Source of the DNA: Diplosphaera chodatii
Lineage: Eukaryota; Chlorophyta; Trebouxiophyceae; Prasiolales; Stichococcaceae
Direction of reading: 5' to 3'
Length of the DNA: 64,000 nt
NCBI GenBank assembly: GCA_032358165.1
Contig: JAALGY010000062.1
Location: 1,054,001 to 1,118,000 of the forward strand
Position 1 is the first letter of the stretch, and every line of letters starts with the position of its first letter. A program made the position numbers and the translations under genes. A model generated the notes under the pieces. The model searched no databases, was not told the DNA's origin, and saw only the letters and a list, made by a program, of their open reading frames with translations. Below are positions 24,476-35,972 of this stretch, piece by piece.

Positions 24476-26965
24476 TCAGCTGCCATGCATACCACTGCAT
24501 GAGCACACCGTCACAGTCGTTGGCCCGTGCAGAGTGTACAGCGCCTCGATGTCGGCCTTGCAGTTGATACGCTGCATGAGGCGCAACTCTGCCGCCCACG
24601 CCTCCAGCTCAGCCAGCTGGCCCTCGCACAGGCTGTTGATCAGCGACCTGCCAAATGCTCATGAGCCTGAGCAGCGCAAGCTTGCTGCCATTGAAACATT
24701 GGCCCCAGCGTTCTCAGGACTCTCGGACAAAATCTCAAGCAGGCATGGCCAGCAGTGGCATTGCTTTGGTGCACATCCGACGAGTGGCCCCTGTGGCAAG
24801 CTCGCAGGTCTGAAACACACCTGTCCCGATTGGATAGCGTCTGGAAGGTGTCCTGCGCCACGCCCTGCAACTGCGCCGACGTTATGCCCAGCCACCGCAG
24901 GTCTGGTACTGCATATCTGCGCACTGGGATGTAATTGAGCTTCGTGCCCCAGCGAGCAGCATCGTGGTGGTCTCATGAGATTCTTGGTCGATCACACCCT
25001 CCAGGTCACTGCCCTTTCAGTCAACATCTACACACAGCACACCTAAGGCCCTCCGGGCCGGTACTGCCGCTGCCAAACTTGTACACTGCAAGTATGTTGG
25101 CACCTGAAGGGTTCCAGTCCACCACGCCTGCAGCACAGGCCGGTAACATGGTTTGCGTCTGTGTACGGCAAACAACAAATGCTCGAAGCATCGGCCGATG
25201 CCTGATGTACCCTCACCAAAGATCGGCAGGTGCGGGAACAGGCGCTTGAGCCTGTGCAAGAACACGCGGGTTGCCAGGTCAGGCATGCCCTTTGCTGTCA
25301 GCAGCACGCATGGCAGTGCATCCGCAAACCCGTCCTCCACCAGTCTCTGCACAGATGGGCACCGACGCTCAGGTTTCGACAAATTTACATGCAGCCTGGG
25401 TCATGGAGTTCGAACAAAAAGCAAGAAGATGTACCAAATCACGACAGGTCAACACTCATCCGAGTCAGTTATAGCTGCAAGGGCTGACTTGCTGCTGCAT
25501 GGACATCCTGACATCATGTGCGACAGCTGGCTGACCTGGAAACTGGCTTCCTTCTCGATGACGAACAGTGCATGTGCGTCTGTCTCCGCACCCACCCCCT
25601 CAATTGCGGCAGGGTCTCCCGGGATGGCAACACCTGTGCAGGGCAAGACACCAGCGTACTCTCCGTACGCTCTGCCGATGACGTTGGTGTTCGGCTACTG
25701 TGACCACTGTCATGGCACACCTTGGCTGCCAAAAGATGAGCAGTCCATGGCGCTCTCAGGGGCGTCGGGATGGCCATATAGCACCAGGTGCCCAGCCACT
25801 GCACCCCTGCATGTACATGGTCAATGCAACTCGTCAGGTAGCGGTTTTGACGACAAGCACGCTGACATGCATCATGGCACCCTTGTGTCGTCGGTTCTCG
25901 TCCACCTGGACGCGCAGAGGATGTTGAGGCTGGCACGGGGAGCCTCAAGCAGCACTGCAGCGTCTAAGATTGCTTCGTTCACATCCCTGCACTCGAGTTG
26001 GCTCCGACTCTTACTCGATGCGAGAATGCACACTTTGCTGGTTCAGCAGGTGATTCAGATGGCACACGAACCACCTAGGGGTCTTGAATATGGAGGACTG
26101 CTGCGACAGGCTGTAGTACAGGTCCCGCTGTGTCGCCTGCCGCCCCTGCAAGTTTGTCATGCAGACTCCTTTGTCATGCAGGCTTCTGAACCCATTGCAG
26201 TGAAGATGGTGTGCGACAGCGAGCAGTGCTGCAGTGCCGCAGCACAGACCTCGAGCACCAGGTGCTGGACCACCTCCATCATCTTCCACACTCGCACATA
26301 GGCATCTGCCCGCTCTGCTTGCCTACACCAGCATGGGCGTATCAGGTAGCATGCGCATGCTTGTGCTTGCTGACTTCATTCAAGGCCGGACGTACTCTAA
26401 ACAAGGTGAACAGAACACACCTGTTCAGGAAGGTGACCGTCCGCATGGAGCCACCTTCCGAGTCGTCGTCTTCGAACGCCTCGCTTGCGGTTCCACGCCT
26501 TCGGTTCCTGCCAGCCTGCCAACGTGCTAGGGACGTAGGTATCCATGAGTAGCATTGGCAAACGTGTCACTGGGCTGTTTGCACGCCCTGGCATGCTGCA
26601 GCGATGCCAGCACTCGAAGCTACCCTGCAGGCTTACATTATTAAGCCGGGTCCTACCAGCTGCAGGTCAGGGATGACACCATCGCGCAGTTGGGACAGGA
26701 ACCAAAGCGTGCAGCTCTCCACACGGTTGAGCACCTCGGCGCCCGACACCGCAAAGTCTGTGGTGTCGGCTACGATGCCTGCAGACTGTTGGGTGTGCAA
26801 ACCGGCGCCATGCTGCAAGCTTGTCGGTTGCTCCTCTGAGCCAGTCTCTGGCTCATGAGACTGTCCGCTTGCCTCCTGATACTGGTCTGAAACGTCCTGG
26901 CTCATGTGCTGAGATGCAGGCGACTGCCGGCAGGAGGCTGTTGTGGCCGGAACTTGTGCCCACAT
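24476..26965 (-). CDS. SPO11: Meiotic recombination protein SPO11
   Basis: Eleven in-phase exons (26657-26965, 26421-26515, 26250-26322, 26075-26145, 25906-25986, 25721-25806, 25536-25633, 25217-25346, 25043-25127, 24821-24916, 24476-24647) encode 431 residues. SPO11, the relative of topoisomerase VI subunit A, makes meiotic double-strand breaks through a tyrosine that stays bound to the 5' end. Visible: a Gln/Ser-rich N-terminus, [16 protein letters not shown], the winged-helix part ending in the catalytic segment TQRDLYYSL, then the TOPRIM core [55 protein letters not shown], and [12 protein letters not shown]. The DxD motif reads DWN. The usual last ~20 residues are replaced by a Cys/Ser tail, so the 3' exon may be misjudged. 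The boundary between exons 3 and 4 is also tentative. Confidence 0.88.
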
Positions 26966-27345
26966 GGCGATATATAGATCTCAAGCCGGATCTGGTTTTA
27001 CCTCCCGTGACTCAAAGAACCATGAACTGGAGGCAGGACCGCTATGGCTTCGAGGTGTATGTGTGGATTTGAAAGGATGCCCTGCTTCCTGCTGTCTGAG
27101 AAGCTGCGGAAATATCGGCGGCAGTAGCCGGCGGGCACATGTATGCAGCGGGAGGCAGATGACGTCGGCTCCTGGTCAAGTTGAACGCTCGCAGACAGCA
27201 GGCTCACGTTCCGTGCTTAAACAACGCTGTCAGATGTCAACTAGCTACACATACACCTCTAACTTACATGTTGATGAGCCATGGTACACTCGCCCGCAGC
27301 AGCAGACCCAAGCACAACCCGGACTGACCGCCGCCTGCCATTCCC
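26966..27345. promoter_or_regulatory. SPO11 upstream / TDP1 downstream region
   Basis: The 380 bp between the TDP1 stop and the SPO11 start, both on the minus strand, must hold the TDP1 3' UTR and the SPO11 promoter. No additional exon is recognised. Confidence 0.35.
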
Positions 27346-30300
27346 TCACTCATCATCGCTTTGATCTTGCTGCAGGCCGTACATAGGCTGGAAGTCCCCG
27401 TCGGCTTTCCCAAGGGCATCAAGTCCCTGCAGCAGCACAGGCAGTGCAGTTAGAACCACCATCCCACGGGCCATGCCTGGGGCAAACGACTAGGTGCAAC
27501 CCCTGTAGCCGCAACCTGATGCCCTGCATATCCGTTCACACTGAACTCCCACGACCCTGCACCTCGTGTCGCTGCTCCTGAATAGACCAGGGGACATCGC
27601 CGGCAGCGTATCGGGCGGGCGGCAGGGCATATGGCAGCGGCACAAGGCATACAGAGGCCGCTTCAGCGTCTGGCAGTGGCTCGTCTGCTAGCGTGGCGGC
27701 GCGCAGCGTCACCTGCCCCACGCCCGGCAGCGGACCTAGTCAGAGGGGCACATCCAAAATCCACAACCTTCACATCGTGAGGCCTTGTCTGACTGTGCAA
27801 GTGGTGGAGACCACCACACGAATTCGTCTAGACATGCAGCATGTGCCTCAGCACATGTAGTCATTGGCAGCTGTGAGAGGTGATCAGTGTGCACCTGATC
27901 CAGGCCGGTGAGGGGATGCGCAAAAGCCAAACTGCGGCGAGCGCCGGTAACGCGCCTCCAGCGAGGGCAGCGCCAGCGCACCCAGCTCGTAGTGCCTGAT
28001 GTGCAGCTTGCTGCCGCTGACCTGCGGGTGGATGTATGGCAGGCAGCGTTCAAGTACTCACTTGAGAAGGCAGCTAGAGTCCCTCATGTGCCCCTCTACT
28101 GCAGCACAGCGCAAGCCCGGCATAGCTTACCTGCAGCGCACCCCAGGCCGCTTTGGACAGGTTGTGACTCGTCACCAGCGCCCACGCCAGCTCGTTGCCT
28201 CTGTGATAATGGCTGGCACACGTGGTCAGCATGCACGTCAACACAGTGTACAACATGCAGATGGAGGCGCTGCACATGTGCTAGGCACCTATATCGAGTG
28301 TAGCTTTTTATGTGGGGCATTGCACGCTGCCGTGCGGCTGCTTCCCCGCCAAACCTGCAAGATAGGTGTCAAACCACTCGCGCACGGATGCATCGTTGTT
28401 CGCCGTGCTCTGCAGCTGCAGGACTGGCAGAGTGTCCAATACCTGTGGTAGTACCGCTTCAGAAACGGCTTGGACACGTTGGCATGGTAGCCTGGTATGC
28501 TGCGTCCTGCACTCCATCCTTCAATCGAGTTTCTCACCTGTTCATACCACACAGGTCATTTGATCAGCAGATCATGAAGCCCAGAGGTCGACAAACTGGG
28601 GTGACTAGCGTATGTGCATGGTGACAACACTTCTGCACCTCCTCCTCTGTTGTCCAGACGATCTGGAAGCCTGGGCACGAATCGGGGCCGTTTGACGGGC
28701 CGCCCAGCACCGGCGGCGGAAATTCTGTTCACAGCCGACAAGCCTCTGTCAACGAACAAGCGTACATGATGCTGCAGCCAAATGGTGTCGTCTGGCGCGC
28801 TGCCCGCCTGCACAGCTGCAGCTGACGATAACATGCGGGCACTGCCTGCACGACGATGCACCTCTGGGGCCGGCGTCAGCAATGCGACCAGCCGAAAGCG
28901 AGTCTGAGAACTCGTGCAGCCAGTTCTGGGTCAAGCTGCCCATGGAAGAGAACTGCGCAATGATTGGCGCGCCGCGGAACTTGGAGTCAAATTCCTCGGC
29001 TGCCAAGAAACGCCGTAGACCCATGTGCCCATAGCGGTTGCGGCTCTCAGCTGCAGGGCGAGATACCAGCCTCTAGTTGCAATCTTCACATGCAGTCAGG
29101 GTTTTCGCCCACCTCGTTAGCAGAACAGGACTCTATACAAGGATGAGTACACAGACAATGTCACAACAGACCGTGTAACTGTCAGTGCAGGATTCTGCAG
29201 ATGCACCCACCTGTGTGGGTGCCCGGCCGGCTCACAATGAGGTGGGCGCGTGCAGCACTGAAGTCATGCGCCTCGCACAGCCCCACCATCTGCCTGCGTG
29301 CCGCTGCCGGCAGCTGCAGCATGCAGAACTGGCCTTTCATACCAACGTTGAATGAGTGAAACAAGCAGGAGCGTAGAGCGGATGTACTGCATCAGATGCT
29401 TCAAGCTGCGCAACGCCCATGCGCGCCTGCAAAGCCAGCAGATAGTCCAGCAGGTCCTGCTGGAAGCGCGAGGTCTCCGGCGCACCTGGCCCCTACGGCC
29501 GCATTGCATTGCTTGGTCAGACGTAGGTGAGGCGCTATGTTTCTCAGGACCCCAAAGTGGACAACAGCGTCATGGACAGCAGAGCAGCGCAGTCCAGCCA
29601 GGCAGTGGGTACCTTGTGGGGAAAGTCCTGCACCCACAGTCCCTGCACGCATTCGAGTTCTTTCTGAGCACGCCTATCGTTCAGCACACAGCATATGTGA
29701 TTTTGGCGTGGTAAGCACGTCTGCATCAGACACCAACTATGCCCATGCCTGAGACTTGGAGTTGCAGTCGCAATGGATCATGTTGGCTGTGTGCACAATG
29801 ACTCGGAGGCCATGGTCGTACTCCAGTATAAATGCCTGTCGCCAGATTGTCAATCTGTCAGGAAAAGGCCCACGGCCAACGAAACCCAATTTCAAGCTAT
29901 TGATACACAACTCAAGCCACGGTATCACATCACCTTGCTGTGGTGCACGCCAAAGCGCTCTGGAAGGTATGGGCGGTGCACCGTAGCAGTAGCTGTGCCG
30001 AGGTGGCCCAGCATCTGCCGCATCTCCGCTCCACTGCAACCGCACAGATGCTTCTTGCGTATGTATCCTGACACACTCCCGGCCCCGTGCAGCACAGCAG
30101 GGATGTAGGTTCCTTCTCACGAGTCCCTCACAGCTCTGCGCTCTCGCCATGCGCAATGATCAGTCCGCTGCGCTGCGCCGCTCGAAGCAAGTCTGGCATC
30201 GCTGACAGCATCCATGGGAGGTCGATCATGTAGTTTGACACAAAGGCTGTCTTGAGGTCGCCACACACCAGCCTGCTGAGGCGCGCGCCAAAGATGCCCC

Positions 30301-31207
30301 TGGTGAGTTGACGGGCATAAAAGTCAGCATGTCATGATGGGCAAACACATGATACCAAGGTCAAGCAGTCAGCCACATCCTATACCAGAGCACTTGCACC
30401 TGTTGGCAGATGCGCCAAGCTTTGGCACCCGCAGCAGCTGGAATGCTGCCAGCTGTGCATGCTTCTTCTCCGAGGCTGAAGGTGCACTATTGGCCGGGGC
30501 TGCTGCCACTGCATCTGGCGGCGCTGCTGATGCTGTCGTGCCTGTCAGGTCGATGACCTCCTGCTGCGATTTGCTCTGCATCGGGCTGCTGTTGGTGCAC
30601 TCGGCCTCCACGTGAAACGTCGTGCCATCCTGGCTACAGAGGCAGGCAGATGACGTTGTGAAGACAACATCGTGCCAATTGCCCTGACATCGGCTGCATG
30701 CGCACATGCTGCATGGAACAGAACCCACCATTCAGCGACATAGAACCGCGAGCAGTCCTTCACCGTGGCGCACTGCATGCAGAGCAAGCACCTGTTCTGC
30801 AGTTTGCCGTCGGTGCAGATGGACCCACATGATCCTGCATCACCCCTGTTCCCGCTCACCTCACTGGTGTCCAAGAACTCCGCAAGCCTCCAGTCCTGCC
30901 CTGCTTTCTGCTCCACCATGATGGCTGCACGCAACCGGATCGCCAAGTCTTTGTACTGTCATATCGCATTTCGCATGCTCCAGGCGCCACCAGGCGCATC
31001 ATTGCCAGTGCTTGGACGTGACGAAGACTCGACGACGAGCTCACGATTGCTGCCCAGGTTAGTCAGAAGCAGCGAGTCCCCGTCAAGCGGCTCGGCGCTG
31101 AACTGGATGCGGCTGCAGCGCTGCTCCGTCACTCCGCAGAGGCCGCGGCCAAACTGCTGCCTTCCGCGAATGGCGACAGGTGCTCGATCAGGCCCGGTCA
31201 GCTGCAT
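27346..31207 (-). CDS. TDP1: Tyrosyl-DNA phosphodiesterase 1 with FHA head
   Basis: TDP1 hydrolyses the bond between a topoisomerase tyrosine and a DNA end, as in plants and animals. The 5' exons are clear and in phase: 30991-31207, 30860-30900, 30629 to 30400, 30132-30299, 29934-30033, 29749-29835 and the 15-bp exon 29613-29627. Exons from about 29490 down to 27346 are certain in content but not all bounded. Residues 1 to about 95 form an FHA-like domain (RGRQQFGRGLCG...DGTTFHVE), as in plant TDP1. An acidic, Ala-rich linker follows. The phospholipase-D-type core shows NYMIDLPWMLSAMP, the first catalytic motif VHHSK with VIVHTANMI, AQFSSMGSL, VRNSIEGWSAG, the second motif PHIK, and HNLSKAAWGAL. 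It ends with LPYALPPARY...DVPW and an acidic tail (DQSDDE). Confidence 0.88.
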
Positions 31208-31628
31208 GGTGTCACTGCTTGGCACCTGACAATATCTTGGAAATGCTGCACTCAAACGTACAGGGAAGAAATGACAAGCTGCAGTGGTGCAATGCTTCAC
31301 CACAGCCATCAACATGTGTCATTGCTGATGTGTTTCAAGTGGCACTACGCGAGCTACTGCACACGTTTGCTTGGCAACGCGCTGAGGATCAACACAACGC
31401 AAGACGTCGCTCATCCATTACCGTACACACAGTGCTGACAATGCTGACTGATGAGTCTCGGTGCATTCATTAGGGCTTAGGGAACCCCGCGATGCATTGA
31501 CTTCCCCCCTGAATGCTGAGTGTTCAAAGGCACCTGATTCGGCAGCACTCCAGGCTGTTTGCACCTCGAAGCATATCTGACGGCTGCAGGCTGATACCAG
31601 CAGTCTGACGGTTGGGCGGTGCGCCGCG
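31208..31628. promoter_or_regulatory. Divergent region TDP1 / SAP30-like
   Basis: About 420 bp separates the start codons of TDP1 (minus) and the SAP30-like gene (plus). Promoters of both should lie here. No exon or RNA gene is recognised. Confidence 0.35.
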
Positions 31629-33142
31629 ATGCTCGCCGCACAGCCCCCACTCTACCTAGATGTTTACCATCCAAGGCTTGCCAACGCAAGTCACGACGTC
31701 GCCATGCAGCATATGGACCCTACTAGCAGCAGTCTGCCAGTGCAAAGTTATGAGACTATGCCCGCGGCGTCTGTGCAGCCGCCGGTTGCCACGGGCAACG
31801 AGCCACTGGAACAGCTACTGCCCCGGATGACAAAGGTCTTGATCCGGGGTAACAATCGGACGAAATCCAGCCTCGTCGGGCAGCATGGGACTGTAAAGCG
31901 CAGCAATGGCCTAGGGGGCTGGCACCTGGTCGTGCTGGAGTCCGGGGAGGAGGTCCGGCTGCAGCGGAACGCACTCACCGTACTCAGCGTTCCGACCGCC
32001 TCCGACAGAGAGGTACGTTGCGTCCAGCATGTCCTTCCTGGCTCCTTGCATCTTGCAGCACCTCCATGCGTCATCTGCACCTGTTATGAGGCCGAGGTAC
32101 CGCCCCTGCAGCTTGTATGCAAGTTTTGATTGCAAACATCTGACAGACAAAAGACACGCAGTCACGTGCGGGCGGTGCTGACTGCAGGATTTCACGGACG
32201 AGGATGACAATGAGGCGCAGCACGAGCTGACAGGTGAGGCTCCGGTGTCTTCGCGGCCCTGCGTTGCAGCAGACCTGGCCTGGGTGTCACTTACTGTGCG
32301 CAGAGTCACCATCTCGTCATGCCAGCTGCACACTGCGCGATCCGACCCGCTGCTGGGGCCCGGACACTAAGATGCCACCCTCACAGTGCGTCATCCGCGT
32401 GCAGACGCGCTGCCAAGGGCCAGGAGGCGCAGGCCCAGCCGACCAGTCTCTGCGCCGGGTGTGATTACCTGATGCGCCCCCTGAATTCCTGTGTGCAGCA
32501 GTGCCAGTCTGCACAAGCCGCACTGCACATTGGCCACCTGCGCCAGCTTTGCACAGGTATGACGAGTGTGTGGGCGTGCAGAGTTCACCTTGGCAGAGCG
32601 GCGGACATCACAGCGGCAGGCAGCGCAGGCCCCGCGCATAAACTTCCACCGGCTGGACTCCACAGCGCTGCGGAGATATCGGCGGTTCTACCAACTGCAG
32701 GATGTCGGGCCCAACTCCACAAAGGTCCGTCGCTGCCCAGGAATACTCGTGCCCCTGGCCCATCATTGCATACACACACTTGTCATGTACGCCTGCATTA
32801 CATCACTTGCTGATGCTGAACATCTGCAGGAGCAGCTGGTCAGCGCTGTCGGTCGCCACTTCAGTCAGCAGGCGAGTCTTGGTCTTCACGTGCACTGCAA
32901 TAATTCCCTCTATCCGGATACTCACGCCTGTCACCGTCCATTCCCTGCTTGTTACCGAGCGCAACCTTGATTGGTGCCGCCCCTGACGCGCTGTGTGCCA
33001 TGCCGAGCAGACGGTGGACGAGGACCGCGTCATCGCCTCGTTTGTAAAGGCCGTGCGCAGCCAGGCAGGTCAGGCGCCAGGCGGCAGCGCACTGGATGAT
33101 GACGATGGTGCCCTCGAGTACGATCATGACGATGTATATTAG
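31629..33142 (+). CDS. SAP30-like SIN3-complex subunit
   Basis: Seven in-phase exons (31629-32012, 32188-32233, 32304-32385, 32405-32556, 32582-32724, 32830-32871, 33011-33142) encode 326 residues. The C-terminal third is the SAP30 SIN3-binding helix bundle: INFHRLDSTALRRYRRFYQL, then LVSAVGRHFSQQTVDEDRVI, then ASFVKAV. SAP30 bridges SIN3 and histone deacetylase in the nucleus. The N-terminal half has a basic, small-barrel-like segment (KVLIRGNNRTKSSLVGQHGT...GGWHLVVLESGEEVRL) that could bind nucleic acid. A Cys/His-containing stretch in the middle (CAGCDY...SCVQQCQ...HIGH) may bind zinc. The intron 32872-33010 begins GCGAGT instead of GT. An acidic tail ends the protein. Confidence 0.8.
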
Positions 33143-33416
33143 TGTGCGCCGAGAACCGCTTGGAATCAGTGCTACAGTTGCCGCCAGCGCACCTCTTCGC
33201 ACCAGAGGTGTGTGGGTCCTGTATACTAAATGGTGCTCACACGTGGTTTAGAATGCAGTCCTGACTAGCTGCTGGAAGTCGACCTGACATGCAGCCTCCT
33301 AGCAGATTTTGATAGACAGCTTGAGCGATGGTCTCTGCACCGCTCATCATATGGGGACCCAAAGCACTTATCATGACTGGCACTCAGGCCTGCCACAGGG
33401 CTCCAAAGTCAATTCT

Positions 33417-35342
33417 TCATTGTGTTACAGGATCGTCTTGCACAAGGATGTCGACTGTAATGCTCGCTATTGGCTTGGTGCCACTCTCCATGAGCGACAG
33501 ACCTGACAGCGTCTGCACCCCTGACAAAAGCGGTACAAGCGTCAAATGCAACGAGGTGTCGGCATGCGGTGCCACCTCCTCAATGACCGCTTCCTGCAAG
33601 CCTTGCACCAGGAATGGCGGTTGCACCACGCCTGCAGAAGGCAATGCATACAGTCAGCACACACTCTTCTACAACCACCACGCACTGTGCAGACCAAAGC
33701 CTGTATGCGGCAAAGTCAGAGCACCGGAATGCCAACGGCTGCCGCCCTGCTTCAGCTCACATCACCATCGGGCAACACATGAACGAACCAACGGGTGTTA
33801 CCAGCACCTGATGTCAGGGCTGCATAGCTGAGTTGCAGTGGGCCCAACCGCCGGTCAAGGTTGTTGTGGACCGACACCGCAGCTGCAAATGGTCGCTCTA
33901 GATGCACCGTTGCTGGCAAGCCCACCAGTCGCACGTCCACACCCGGCTGCGGTATGCTGAGCGTGATCTGCTGTGTTTGTAAGCGCCCTGCCTGCAGGGT
34001 GTGCGACGGTGACACATGGTCACAGACGCCAATCTGCTCAGGCCAAAGTATGTCAGCAGATGCGACAAGCAGCACTGTGCCCTGGACACTGTTAGTGGTG
34101 GTGTGTCACCACTGACCTCGCCCATGCTGCGGCGCCATTTGATCTCCAGGCGCCCAATGTCTGCCTCGCTGTCAGCGCGGCCGCTGGACGCCTGCGGTGG
34201 CGGAGCCGGCATCCGATACAGCAGGTTGTGTGCGCCGTTGGGCTGCACAATGGTCAGCGCGTCTATGTGCTGCGGCAGGATGTCTGCTGTCTCAACGCCA
34301 GCTGATGGCCTGCCTGCTGGGGCGGTTGCTGCGGGGCTGAGTGCTTCCACTGGGCCTGCGCTCGCTGACGGCTCGAGTCGGACATAGTCCAAGAATAAGG
34401 GTGCCGCTGCGCTCTGGTTCTCCACGCACACCTCGACAAACGCCTGCTTCGCCACTGTCCGTGTCTGCAGGCAGTCTGTCGTAGTGTGGTTGGTCGTGCA
34501 CTCGAACAGACTATGAGCTTTTAGGACCTATTGGAGTGTCACAGCAAACAGCATGTGGTGTGCACCTTGGTGCGGACCGACAGTGGATTGAGGGCTGTGA
34601 ACAGGACGCTCTGCTGCTCAGTGCGTGCGCTGCCATCTGCTGCTATGTACGTCGCACTGCAAGATAAGGTGGATGAGGGTGAATCGCCCACGAGGTGAGC
34701 ACCATGGCGTGGTCCGTGCTCGCATTCCGCGCTTGAACAACTTCGTATCAAGTCATACCTGAAGGTGAGGACATGATCATTGGGCTCCTTGACGTCATGC
34801 CGCAGCAGGAAGTCGTAGCCTTCGCTCGCAGCAAGCCGGTTAAGGGGCTTGCTGGCTGTGTCATGCAGCATGAGCCGCTGGCGGTCTGTCTGCAGCTCGC
34901 ACTGGAGCCCAAGAACGCTACCAGCATCAGGATCGACTGGCTGAGCAGCACATCATGGCAAACTCGAATGCTGCATGACACTTTCGTGACACTGCTCCCT
35001 CAGCAGCTTACCTTGACGACAATGTTGGTCAAAGCAGCGTCGCAAAGGTTGATGAGCCGCACGTAACAGGCCAACGTCTCGCCGAGCATCAGTTCTGTGC
35101 CACCTGGCAGCTGCAACATGGGACTGAACCCCGCTGCGGTCCCTACATCCTGCGGGACAGCACTGCCCGGTTGTGTAACATTTGGCAATGCTCCGCAGTA
35201 CCTGCAGTCGACCATGCAGCAAATTCAGGGGACCAGCAGGACTCACAGGTGACAGCCTGGGTGGATCGGAATGGAGCGTTGGCGCTGACAGCCGCAGCAG
35301 CCGGAACGCCAGGTTGAGACCTGAGCCGGGGTCAATTGCCAT
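33417..35342 (-). CDS. TRAPPC13: TRAPP complex subunit 13
   Basis: Seven exons (35247-35342, 35012-35149, 34759-34901, 34566-34656, 34117-34464, 33808-33991, 33417-33631), all in phase, give 404 residues; human TRAPPC13 has 417. TRAPP complexes tether vesicles and activate Rab/Ypt GTPases at the Golgi. Landmarks: LAFRLLRLSAPTL at the start, LMLGETLACYVRLINLCD, LQTDRQRLMLHD, YDFLLRHDVKEPNDHVL, FVEVCVENQSAAAPLFLDYV, then IKWRRSMGEAGRLQT, VDVRLVGLPATVHLERPFA, and a final β-rich repeat. These are the Ig-like strands of the DUF974 family. Its 3' end faces that of the SAP30-like gene 275 bp away. Confidence 0.9.
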
Positions 35343-35972
35343 GGCGGCGATGGCACCCCGGCGCCGCTGCCAAAGAAGGAGACCCCTTGTCGGGTGTTTC
35401 CTGCTATGCACGCACCGATAGACGTGTGCTTGTTCCTCGTTCTGCTACAGTGGTTTGAGGCCAGCAACAGGACGTGCGCTGCATATGCTCACAGGTCACT
35501 TGCTGCAGCAAAATCAGGTAGCATGTGCGGAGACGGGTGTGAGTGCTGTATATTGTCGAAACGCTACTGTCAGATCCACGAAATGTAGCTCAGAGCCTCA
35601 TGCCTCAACGTCAAGGTGGATCATCGGTTCATCGCCCCACATCCCCTGTCTCCAGCTTGTTACTCGCTGTGATGGCTCACGTGCCGGTCTTGCTGCTTCC
35701 TCCCAACTTTCCGCCCTCGAATCATCTCTAGGCTGTGTCTTACCACCGCAGATCTGCCGTCGCATATGTACTGTAGGTGGCCTCTGCGCTTGGGCGGACG
35801 TCGGGCAAGCTGACGGCTGTAGGGCCCGTGTGGTGTCTGATCATGGCAGTCAGACCTGCTTCACATTGATCGCACCGCAGCCAGCTGTGCTAGAGGGTCA
35901 AGGATACAGTCGTGAAGTGTACATGCTGTGGTTCTGCTGATCATTCACCTCGCTGTATACGGCAGCAGAAGC
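35343..35972. promoter_or_regulatory. Divergent region TRAPPC13 / OST48
   Basis: About 630 bp lies between two start codons of secretory-pathway genes pointing away from each other. It should contain both promoters and 5' UTRs. Open frames in it look non-coding (Cys-, Ser- and Arg-rich without family character). Confidence 0.4.

Noticed and set aside
25153..26301. A 382-codon open frame on the plus strand
   Set aside because: It lies antisense to the SPO11 exons, crosses their introns without any splice logic, and its protein has no family character; it is a by-product of GC-rich coding sequence.
31040..31207. FHA part of TDP1 as an independent FHA gene
   Set aside because: The exons join in phase to the linker and TDP1 core, and plant TDP1 has the same order.
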